Below, in pieces: positions 1 through 9,399 of a stretch of DNA of 64,000 nucleotides. Position 1 is the first letter of the stretch. Each line of letters starts with the position of its first letter. Source of the DNA: Chara braunii (lineage: Eukaryota; Streptophyta; Charophyceae; Charales; Characeae). The translations under genes were made by a program, and so were the position numbers. Location: the NCBI GenBank assembly GCA_003427395.1, contig BFEA01000356.1:347635-411634 (forward strand), given 5' to 3'. A model generated the notes under the pieces. It worked only from the letters and a program-made list of their open reading frames with translations, was not told the origin of the DNA and ran no database searches.

Positions 1-63
<63 letters not shown>
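1..63. repeat. (AG)n microsatellite
   Basis: Uninterrupted AG dinucleotide tract running off the left edge of the window, so its true length is unknown. Similar GA/CT tracts recur at 7,095-7,180, 15,402-15,583 and 28,378-28,447. Confidence 0.98.
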
Positions 64-68
<5 letters not shown>

Positions 69-76
69 CTCATCCT

Positions 77-77
<1 letters not shown>

Positions 78-138
<61 letters not shown>

Positions 139-217
139 GGATCAACAAAACCAATCAAGATCCTATCAAATAGGATCTTGATTGCTTTGGTTGATTGATT
201 GATTGATTGATTGATTG
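78..217. repeat. Foldback of (TCAA)n and (TTGA)n arms
   Basis: A (TCAA)n array at 78-138 is followed by a near-perfect hairpin at 152-184 (CAATCAAGATCC pairing with GGATCTTGATTG around a short loop). The complementary (TTGA)n array at 190-217 follows. The whole segment can fold into one long stem with the tetranucleotide arrays as outer arms. Confidence 0.9.
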
Positions 218-229
218 TGTGCGTGTGTG

Positions 230-260
<31 letters not shown>
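217..260. repeat. (GT)n microsatellite
   Basis: GT dinucleotide tract with a few GC interruptions, directly abutting the tetranucleotide foldback. Confidence 0.95.
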
Positions 261-266
<6 letters not shown>

Positions 267-293
267 GAGGGGAGGGAGGACCCCTCCCCCACC

Positions 294-379
294 AATGAAT
301 GAATGAATGAATCAATCAATCAATCAATCAATCAATCAACCAATGAATCAATCAATCAACCAATCAATCAATCAATCAG

Positions 380-416
<37 letters not shown>

Positions 417-417
417 C
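294..417. repeat. (GAAT)n/(TCAA)n array
   Basis: Tetranucleotide array with occasional CAACC and GTCAA variants. It can be read as an N/Q/S-rich open frame, but this is low-complexity DNA, not a gene. Confidence 0.95.
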
Positions 418-871
418 GGTTTATTTGTTTTTTCTATTTTTAATTTTTTTTTTCACACAAAAAAAATCGCCCCCCCTTATTTTTCGATTTTTTTTTTTTT
501 TTTGCACAGGCCTATAGCGGCCGACGTGCGCAGGCCGAGCGCACGCGCGGATTTTGAGCGCGCGCCCCTGCCTGGGCGTGGCGCGGCCACGCGCAGACTC
601 GGCCGCGGGCCTGCGGCCTAGGATCCTGGCCACGGACTAGGATCCTACGGCCGCGACCAAGGGTGCCACGTAGCCGTCGCCGCTCCCCACACTGCCCACA
701 GCCCCCCCAAGCACCATCGCCGCTCCCCAGCGCCCCCGACGGGCCTCCCGGGGGTAGGTGGCGCTCTGCTCGTTCGTGTTCAGAGCGTGCGCGCGCGTTC
801 TTTGAACGTGTGTTCAACGCGTTCAAAAACTGAACGCGGAACCCGCGTTCAACGAACGCGCGACAACACAG
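418..871. other. T-rich then GC-rich spacer, no gene seen
   Basis: Poly-T stretches at 430-505 give way to a strongly GC- and CpG-rich block with short inverted motifs such as repeated GAACGCG / CGCGTTC around 780-860. Open frames here are biased low-complexity reading frames without a recognisable domain. Confidence 0.6.
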
Positions 872-1960
872 ATCGTACGTGCAGAGGATAAAGAGAGGCT
901 ACTCTCGTCGTCGAAGTGAGTAACGCACCGGTCGAACAGGTAAGTTCCTCACCCCGCAGCTGCCCTCACACCCATTCCACCGTTCTGATGAGCAAAATCA
1001 AAATGGATCTTCTTCCAAAATCTGGGTAGGTTAATTCCTTTCCATATCCTCTCTTTCTCCACGCAACTCTTTTCCTTTTTAGCTTTTATCCCACTACCCT
1101 TTGTTAAAGCTAACTTCAAAGTCGGATTCGCCCGACATCCAAACCCCAGTTGAGCTTCTCTACTCTCTTGATTTCGTTATGATTCGAGCGGGAAATCACT
1201 TTTCTTCTTTCTACCATAACCCCTCCCGCCATCTCTTCACGTAATGCTTTCTTCTACTAACTCACGATCTACTCATCTACTATCCAAACTAACACTATTA
1301 TCGCAGTCGCTCGATAATCAAACCCTTACGTAGCACCTTTCCCTACCCAAATCCATCAAGTAAAGGGAGTATACGATCTTTTTTCCTCGCTTCACCTCAA
1401 ACTCCATCGCTACCTCCCGCACTTACTTCCTCTACTAGCTCTCATTCTACTAACTCTTTACTAACTTTGAGGTCAGAAACGGGGTCGCCCGCCCCTAGAA
1501 TGCCAACTTTAATCCTTCACTCGCCCGTTTTCGTTAAAAAACGGACTAGATCTGCCCTTTTCGGTACCACCATATCCTGCACTCTGCCATCTCCGCGTAC
1601 CCATTTTTCTGCTAACCTCCTATCCTACTAATCTACACCCAAACTTAACATAACTACAATGCTCGCTCGGGGCTAGAACCTCGAAATCCCCTCCTCTCTT
1701 GCTTGATTCTATTAAGAATCGTAGGAGGCGCTCGTTTTCTCATCCCCATAGCCAACTCTCCCTCTCCGCTTCGCCATTCTACTTCTCGAATGTACCCGAC
1801 GCAAAATCCCGCCAGGGTTCACTCACCTTCTTTTTACTCTCCTTTCTTCTCCTCCTGTTGCCTGACTGCTCCGCTCTCCTTTCTTCTGCTGCCCCTCACC
1901 CACTTACACTTTTGCTCCGCTCGTTGCTGCCTGTCGCTGCCCGGCCGGACCCACGCCCGC
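872..1960. repeat. Dispersed repeat R1, copy a
   Basis: About 1.09 kb of pyrimidine-rich DNA that aligns almost end to end with 28,559-30,128. It begins near ATCGTACGTGCAGAG and ends exactly at GGACCCACGCCCGC, where the LTR-like repeat A begins. A splice-donor-like ACAG|GTAAGT lies at about 938-945. A GATGAGCAAAA..GGATCTTC motif at about 987-1,015 is related to a dispersed motif found in several other places. No protein is supported. This copy carries the empty site (TCACTCG at 1,517-1,523) of the insertion found in copy b. Confidence 0.85.
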
Positions 1961-2487
1961 TGTCGAGCGCATCGGTCCAGCACGGGGACCCTCCCGGCCA
2001 CATCACGCAGGATTTCGCAGGACTTATCCCGGAGAGCATTTGCCGCTCCGACCGAGTGCGCCAGCTGTACCTCTCACGAGCCTGTACGACAGGACAGGGT
2101 CACGCGAGGCACCGCTTACCTCCACCTGCCAGAGTTGTCACCATCCCTTGGGTGGGTGTATCCCCGCCGAGCTACTGAACCACATGCAAAGACTTTTCGT
2201 ATGCAATTGCAGAGGTGGCCCAGCCGAGGGTGTTTCTCGTTCGCTTTAACATAGGGGGTACACGCGGTCGAACGCCCAAAAATCGAACCCGCACGCGAAT
2301 CGACGCACTGGGGGGCTGAGGTCCCAAAAGCGACTCGATGCTGGTCGACTAGGATGCCTCACACACACCACGCATTACACCACAACACTCACATCCACAA
2401 ACACACGACACAACAACACAACAACACAACAACACAACAACACAATAACACAACAACACACCAACACTCCTAGTGCCTTCAATATCC

Positions 2488-3440
2488 AACCCATAACTTT
2501 ACGAAGCGAGAGTCAGATAGGCATCGCGCGCTGAACTTATCATAGAAAGTTGGACGGGCGCGTGACCTTCTCATATTGACCAGCCATGCGTGCAGGTGCG
2601 AGCGCTCGCACTGATGGGGTACTATGTAGTACCCGTAACCACGCGACCCTTGATAATCTCGAGGGTCATGTTTGACACTCAAGTGTCGGCTGACAAGCGC
2701 TTTGAGGGGTTAACCTCCCGGTGCTAGACAACCGTCAAGTGCGGTTGAAGACCACACCCTCTTCAGCACCCTGTGGAGAGCGGTTGAGTAGACAACTTCA
2801 AGGTTGTCGTGGCGGCCCGAGATCAAGGGGTTTGACTTTGACGGCTGCCACGGACTACAACGTCCAACTATGAAAAACTCAAAAAGGAAGCGAACGCAGG
2901 TAGAGAAAGAGACTCACTCCTTTTTCTCCTTGCCTAGCCCATATACCAACTTGTATAGCCTGATAGGCCTATCAAATGGAAGGGGCAGGTCAGTACGAAA
3001 GGTGTGTGCGGACAATGCCCAAGTAAGACCCATGTGCCAACCGACGTTCGAAACGTTGGAAGCTCGTATGCGGGTTCCCATAGGCCGACTAAAGCTAGTA
3101 CTCCGTCCGTACTTTGCTTCGCATTACCGAAACTCGGGTCTACTTACCACCATATGCCTTTGCCCTTTCTGCTTGACCCATAACTTTCCAATGTGGAATT
3201 CGGTAAGTGTTGCGTGCGAGTTTAGTATAAAACCGCGCGTACACATGACCTACACATACCGACCAGCAATGCAGCCTTACGTAAGCAGTCGTGATGACGG
3301 TGCATTATGTGGTTCCCATAACCGAGTGGCCTTATCCGAGCCATGTGGCCACTTTCGACGCTCGGGCGTCGGCTGAAGCGCGCGCTAAGGGGGGTAAACC
3401 TTTAGCGAGCGCAAAACCGGCCTGAGGGCCTTACCGTCTT
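2488..3440. repeat. Internal tandem duplication within LTR A
   Basis: Two diverged units begin at ATAACTTT near 2,488 and 3,180. Each continues through a GACCAGC..ATGC stretch, a palindrome (GACACTCAAGTGTC at 2,675; CGACGCTCGGGCGTCG at about 3,356) and a GACAA / CTTCAGCACCCTG / TCTGCACCCTG end. The second unit has AGTATAAAACCGCGCG, a TATA-like box on the plus strand. Copies A' and B show the same arrangement. Confidence 0.65.
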
Positions 3441-4336
3441 CTGCACCCTGAGGTGTCCCAAAGCGTGCGGGGTAAGATGGTCCCTAGGGCAGGAAGGGAT
3501 TCAGAGCGGTGGTGAGTTGTCTGGCGCATCACCAGCGACACGCTAAACCTTCCGCCCGAAACTTTATCATTCCACCAAAGTAAATTAAAACAAGGAAAAA
3601 GAAAAAGAACATTTAACGTTAGCAGAAGAAAACATGAACATCCTGCCGGACCGAGTTGCTGGGGGACAACCCTTCAGCCTCGCGACGCTTCTGTCTCCCA
3701 GGTAAAACGTCGTGCTGGCAAGAAAGTCAGCCTCCACGAGGGGGAGTGATCCCTTCCGCGCTGAGCCTAGAGCCTGGGACGTTATGGACAAGGACCTCGA
3801 ATTCTAAGCTCAGGATTAACGTCCGACCAAATAAAATCATCGAGGAAGAGGACGACGTAGACATATGGTCGCTTAGCCTCATGATGGTTACCCGAACATA
3901 TGCCTTCTTTACTTATCACAATATCAAGACGAGGAAAAAAACAATCACATTCAAAACAAAAGATTTGCGTGGTAGTTCACTCTCACGACAGTTGTGTGGT
4001 TTGCCCATCTGGATCCAAAAACATAACCATTCAAGAAGACTCAATCGAGATTCTTCCATACATACCTGCAATCATACGCACGACATTCAAACATTATCGC
4101 ACACACTAAAAGGGTCAACTTTTCAACTTTTTGCAGCTCACACCCTGCCTTATGCACACAAGCCCAACCATTTCCCCACCTTTCCTTAATAAAAATACTT
4201 AGTCTTTAAGAAATGATCATTTATAAAGAATCTGGGAGAAAACCAAAGGCAACATAAAACCCAGCAAGGGCCAAGGCCTTAGGTTGAGAAGCAAAATAAA
4301 CATGATAGTTGAGTCGTAAAACGACGAACCGGCAAC

Positions 4337-4362
4337 CGACCTATTATCAGTGATAACAGAAA
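4337..4362. other. Conserved palindrome TTATCAGTGATAA in LTR A
   Basis: The inverted repeat TTATC-AGT-GATAA is preceded by CCGACCT and followed by AGAA and GATCC. The same motif, mostly as TGTTATCAGTGATAACA, is found in copies A' (around 11,935-11,955, other strand), B (25,133-25,152) and D (59,930-59,950). Its retention in otherwise diverged copies suggests a functional site in the LTR, perhaps protein binding or an RNA hairpin. Confidence 0.7.
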
Positions 4363-4619
4363 AGTGATCCTTCAAAGGATCAGGCCGAACGAGTCAAGCC
4401 TTCAACGAGATACGGAAACCTGCATCACAATACAGGCCAAAAAAAGAACCACTACCATGTTCATGCCAAAAGGAGAATACTTCCCAAGTCGTAACCTAAC
4501 TCCTCTACTAATCTCATTGTCAGCTCCCCTTACTAGTAGCAAGTCACTGAGCATCTCCCCTATTCGGTGTGGATTTGCCAAGTAACTCCTATCTGAAAAT
4601 ATTCTAACTCCTCAAATTC

Positions 4620-4765
4620 TGTGAAATTTCGGCAGCGCTTCCCGTAGGGGAAATGCCTTTTCATAATTTCTACGAGCCAAAAAATGACTGACTCTTTCAA
4701 ATTTGTAGAAATTTTGGCAGCGCTTTCCGTAGGAACAGGGGGCTGCCAAAATTTATACAAAGCTG
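4620..4765. repeat. Hairpin-core repeats (GGCAGCGCTTCC) in LTR A
   Basis: Two copies of an AAATTTYGGCAGCGCTTYCCGTAGG core start at about 4,631 and 4,716. The second can pair GGCAGC with a downstream GCTGCC. The matching blocks are at 11,560-11,660 (A', inverted), 25,445-25,950 (B, five copies) and 35,311-35,380 (C). Confidence 0.75.
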
Positions 4766-5139
4766 AAAACAGAAAGACAAAGTGAAGCTATACTTAAGAC
4801 TAACTTCTGACACTTGCTTGACAGCTAGGATTTGAAGATAATTTACACGATTCCCTTCAGAAGCTGGTATCGTGAGCCAATGTCATCTCTAACTTCGAGT
4901 AAGGACAGTCATATCTTCATCCCAAACTCTCCCTTCCATCATCCATCTCATCTACACATGGCTCCGACACTTGGCGAGCATCTAAGCAGCTAACCTATCG
5001 AAAAGACGTTCCAAAGTGAGAGTCCACAAGCATGCATAAACAAACATCTCTTACAATCCCATATCAGTTTTACCCAAGTAGTTCGTTAGATCACTCAGTT
5101 TTTCTCCCTTAGTAGACCCCCTTGCTTATGGCATTCGAT

Positions 5140-6085
5140 CAGACAATGCCCTAACTTAAGGGTATGTCAAACCTGCCTAAGTAAACAAGTAAAAGTACGC
5201 ATAACTGGACTGCCCTCACTTAAGGGTATTTGTAACACAACATCGGCTCTAGTCATAAAACATATGACCAGACCGCCCTAACTTAAGGGTACGTCTGACT
5301 TCTGCTTAACAGACGACATGAAGCATAAAACTAGATTCCCCTAACTTAAGGGTATGCTTAGTCAACTCTAAACGAAGTTACGTAGGGCATAGGATTAGGC
5401 TACCCTAACTTAGGGGTGTGCCTAACCTGCCTAAAACAAGTACGAACGACAAAAGGTCGGACCGCCCTAACTTAAGGGTACGTCCAACCTACATCATGTC
5501 AACGACAAGGGCATATCACTAGGCCGCCCTAACTTAAGGGTACGCCTAACTAGCCTAAACAGTTTTAAAGCACATAAGACAATGTGACTAGGCCGCCCTA
5601 ACTTAAGGGTACGCCTGATCTTCCTGAACAAAGTACAAACGACGTATGACTAAGCCGCCCTAGCTTAAGGGTACGCTCAGCCTCCGCAACGACAATATAA
5701 GAGAACAACCATTGATATACTTGCATAAACTTTATATTTTTTTCTCTTCTTAGGCAGGTAATTAGACCTACCCAACTTAGGGAGCCATCAAATCCTCCCT
5801 TATATTTAGAAGGGAAAATAAAAACAAATTTATATTATGACGAGCATAGGACTGAACCGCCCTAACTTAAGGGTACGCTCAGCCTGCCCGGATTACCTTC
5901 ACTTTATATTCTTCATTTGTCTCTCTTCTTTTTTTGTTCTACCTGACATACTGATTGGATTTCCCAACTTAGGGTGCCCGGTCTGTCAGTTGATATAGAT
6001 TCATGTAATATATATCAAAGTTTTATACTTTTGGTTGTCCTTTAGTTCATGGTTTATCGTTAAGCCGCCCCAATTTAGGGGTACG
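5140..6085. repeat. Minisatellite of LTR A, core CCCTAACTTAAGGGTACG
   Basis: Roughly a dozen units spaced about 60-70 bp in the regular part (5,150-5,680), then more loosely to about 6,080. Each carries a semi-palindromic core (CCCTAACTTAAGGGTACG) with unit-specific flanks. Derived units ending in CCCAACTTAGGGTG or similar continue to about 6,370. The reverse-complement array is at 9,880-11,160 in arm A'. Confidence 0.9.
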
Positions 6086-7092
6086 CTTAGTCTTATGCCT
6101 TTGTTCCCCTAAGAAGAAAACACACATAAAATCGTGTATACGCAACTTAGAATATCCCGAGTCCTATTTTCAGCAACCTCAAAAGAAACATTAGGATTCT
6201 GAGCCTTCCCAACTTAGGGTGTCCATCCTCCTGTTCAGAAACCCCAAAAGGAAACAAGTGGTTAGACCGTCCAACTTAGGATAGGCGCAACCAAAAAAAA
6301 AAATCATATGTTCAGCCCAACAAACATAAATAAAACACAACACTGAACCTACTCAACTTAGAGGGATTTAGCCTTGGGTTGACCCGACCAAACGCATGCA
6401 AAACACCTTTCTCCCACCTTCCCTCAATTCCTTTGTCTAAATTCACTCAAAGTTTATCTGAACTCTCATATATATCTGTTTATTTAGCCTTTCACAAAAA
6501 CATATCCTGACATACATGACAAAATAAAAAGTAATAACCTATCATAGATATATTCTAGATACCCAAAGGGATAATGTAGTTAGGGGAAAAGATCACCCGC
6601 GTCAGACGAACTTATACTTGAAGTTCCCTGCCTTCAGAACCCCGCATGGGTTCCGGCAGAGCTTCCACAATCAGTGGGGCGAACCTCTCACAGAGGCCTT
6701 GGCGCGGATTGCGGGTTTCAATCCCGCCTGCCGCCTTTCTCTCAGAACGAAAGGACTAGACTGAGAGTAAGAAGGATAGGAGTAGAGATATTTAGACTCC
6801 CAGATACAAGAGGGGTGCGCTCGGACTCACGGGAGAGGGCCTTGGAATCTTGAGTCTCCTTAGGGCCCCGCAATGATGGCCAAATAGAGTAGTAGAGACA
6901 GTCCGATCACGGCTTGAACTTCGAATAACAGCCCCCTGACAACTCTCTAAATCGCATCAGCGACCCCGTCGCAAGGAGGAATAGCAACGATGCTTCCCGC
7001 ATTTCAGGGGAAGATTCATTCTCGTTTTATATAGTCATTTTTGGGTGCTAGTCAACTTCGAGGTGGTGGTCGTTGTTACCGCTGGATTCGAC

Positions 7093-7094
<2 letters not shown>

Positions 7095-7180
<86 letters not shown>
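7095..7180. repeat. (GA)n microsatellite
   Basis: Pure GA tract of 86 bp. The Arg-Glu and Leu-Ser dipeptide frames across it are repeat artefacts. Confidence 0.98.
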
Positions 7181-7185
<5 letters not shown>

Positions 7186-8270
7186 CTTACCTCAGGAGTA
7201 ACGCATCTGCCCGCGTTTCGGCATCGCCAGGCTACGCAGCGACAGGCCGGCGGGCGGTAGGGAAGAATTGACGATGCAGGAAGAACCAAAAGTCGGGCTA
7301 CGGTACCAAACTGCGTCGGGAAGTTGGATACTTACCTGGTCGGGGTGCTGCTCAGCCTGATGGAAGAAGCCTCCCGCCAGCTCTCTGTGTGCATGGCTTT
7401 CCCCTCTGAGGACATTGCGATCTCCGGTATCAGAGATACCGTGATTCGTTGTCACGTCGGTGCTCAAATTTTCACTGAGATCGGGATCATCTCGTTCGTT
7501 TCGCTGTGACTCGTTGCGCCTGCATTCGGCCTTCGAGTGTGCCGAAGATTGCGCTTGTAGGTTCTACATGGGAAAGCACATGTACCGGGTTGGAGTATGA
7601 GCCCGGTGCTTCGAGAGAGTAAGGGTGATAAAGGAGAGAGGGGAAGAAATAAGGAAGATAATGAGAGGGTACAAGGTGTACCTGGACAGGGCAGTGGGAG
7701 TATCTGGCCTAGATTCTGGTCAGAATTGGAGAAACGGTAGATGCAAGTCAAGGCAGAGCTGCAGCGGAGAGAGGAAGAAACAAACCAAAACTTACCTGCA
7801 CGTAAACGTCGGTGACCTCACGGTCCAACAACGAAGAGCAGACGAGTAGTGCCTGCCACGAGCCAGGTGGACGGGTGCAACAGGCCGTTTACCTGTGTGG
7901 ACTGTTTACCGCAGGCCGAAAGAACTGGTCTCAGGAGGGAGAGCTAGCCGGTGGCCTAAGGAGCTGGCCTTGCCACGTTCATCGGTCCGTGCCCGCTGCT
8001 GCTGTTTTGGAGGTACGGTGTTGCTGGCTTCTGAGACGTTGGTACGGTCGCAAGTGAAGCCGTATTGCTGTAACAGTTGCCAAGTTGCTGAGGAGACTGC
8101 CCGCAGGGAAGGGGCTGTTGTTCTCCTGCTGCTACCGAAAATTGAGGTGTTGCTGACAAAGTCCTTGCGTTGCTGCCCTCTTTAACAGCAAGTGGCTTCC
8201 ATGATAGAGTCCGCCACTTTGTTGGTCGCCTTGTCAGGCAGGTCGCCATCAGGGCATCCATTCACCAAGA

Positions 8271-8542
8271 AGGCTTTTCTTCCTGGTGTGGTGCAGTGCC
8301 GACTATCGGACGAGGTGATCATGCTACTGTTGGCAGCAAGAGAGGGGTGGCCGACCACAGTGGACATACTCATGAACTGTTGAGGTGAGGGGCGGAGTCC
8401 GAATCCAGGCTTTTCTTCCTGGCGTGGTGCAGTGCCGACTATCGGACGAGGTGATCATGCTACTGTTGGCAGCAAGAGAGGGGTGGCCGACCACAGTGGA
8501 CATACTCATGAACTGTTGAGGTGCGGGGCGGAGTCCGAATCC
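8271..8542. repeat. 136-bp tandem duplication, two units
   Basis: Units 8,271-8,406 and 8,407-8,542 begin AGGCTTTTCTTCCTGG and end GGAGTCCGAATCC. I see only two substitutions between them, so the duplication is recent or is an assembly effect. Confidence 0.95.
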
Positions 8543-9399
8543 GAAATACTACCACGATCATAGATTGGAGAGTTACCGCCAATCGTTAAAATACTGCTAC
8601 CTCACATCCGACTGATACGGCAGTGCTCGGATCACTGTTGCTGTTTCTACTCAGCAGACTGCTGCTACGATAGGGCGGTTGGTCCTCATTTGACATTGGT
8701 TGCTACCGAGGCTCCTGTGTTGCGGTCATTATTTCATCCTGACGTAGCTGAAGCCTGTGTCTTCGAGCCCCACCGTGTGTCTTGGAGCCGCAGTCTGTGT
8801 GTTCCACATCGCGATTGTGTTTTGGATGGGCTTGCTGCTGGTTTCTGAGTAGAGCTGTTAGACTGGCTGCTGGGCGGTGTTGTGCGTTGCTGTACACACA
8901 GTAATTTCGCTAAGCTATCGGGCATGCAGCGCTGTGATCTTTGTTGTGCTGAACACTAGTGGGGTGCTGCTGTTGCTGTGGAGGACGCTGTTCCCAGCCG
9001 GGCATCACGAATAAGCAGGCGTTGTTCCTTGCAGAGCGCTGCTGTAGAGCAGGACGTGGTTCGTTACTGTGGGTTACTACTGTACTGGGGACTGTCCCTC
9101 GCAATGTGCTGCAGCAGTACACCGTTACTATCTCTCTTCACGGCAGTGTCACTGCTGCTGGGCCAGACTGCTACAGCACACAGACCGTGCGCTGCTATGC
9201 AGTTGAGGAACTATTGCGGTACATCTTACTGTGCACCCCGGGCTCTTCTGTACTTTCGTTGATAGTTTTCGTTGTGCACCTTATTGTGCACTAGCTGCAC
9301 ACGGCTGTGGACTCGGAGGAGTGAACAGACCCTGCATAAGGCTATCGCGGTGACTTGGAGGGCAGTCAGGGGACCGATATTCTGCGTCTGGTCAAGACT

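Larger units (their letters stand above)
1961..6960 (-). repeat. LTR-like repeat A (left arm of giant inverted repeat)
   Basis: About 5 kb of noncoding DNA. Its left edge TGTCGAGCGCATCGGTCC corresponds to TGTCGCGCGCGACGGTCC at 58,920, where the same family borders a primer binding site. In gag-pol orientation the repeat therefore lies on the minus strand and its 3' end is at 1,961. It contains a conserved head (1,985-2,360), two related blocks about 692 bp apart starting near 2,488 and 3,180, a palindrome near 4,345, hairpin-core repeats (4,630-4,760), a satellite (5,140-6,080) and a tail with the motif CCGGCAGAGCTTCC near 6,653. No primer binding site lies left of 1,961, so this is not the 5' LTR of an element to its left. 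The right boundary is approximate. It could be a solo LTR or part of a rearranged pair. Confidence 0.7.
6961..9399. other. Spacer of the giant inverted repeat
   Basis: The 2.4 kb between the arms holds the (GA)n tract at 7,095-7,180, a 136-bp tandem duplication at 8,271-8,542 and GC-rich sequence with many GCTGCTG and TTGCTG words (8,580-9,290). Short matches to LTR B's tail (for example GATTGGAGAG near 8,561 against CTCTCCAATT at about 27,676) suggest the LTR tails reach into this spacer. Frames here have no recognisable domain. Confidence 0.6.

Noticed and set aside
1699-2254. 159- and 183-codon plus-strand frames across R1 and the LTR head
   Set aside because: They cross the R1/LTR A boundary at 1,960/1,961, overlap each other in different frames and are not preserved as open frames in the other R1 or LTR copies.
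2804-3376. 190-codon plus-strand frame in LTR A
   Set aside because: Lies over duplicated noncoding LTR blocks; the corresponding parts of A' and B are not open in the same way and no domain is recognisable.
5140-6085. CRISPR-like pattern of ~20-bp repeats separated by 40-50 bp of varied sequence
   Set aside because: Repeats drift, spacing is irregular, no cas genes, the DNA is eukaryotic and the same array exists as a mirror image in the other arm; it is an LTR minisatellite.
6655-6732. tRNA-like fold in the LTR tail (GCGGGTTTCAATCCCGC with flanking GGCAG/CTGCC)
   Set aside because: The T-arm-like hairpin is good, but the anticodon arm has too short a loop and the acceptor stem does not reach 7 bp. 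Left as an LTR hairpin.
7035-7289. Open frames of Arg-Glu or Leu-Ser dipeptides
   Set aside because: They are (GA)n/(CT)n microsatellite translations in all phases (also at 15,307-15,622 and 28,120-28,578), not genes.
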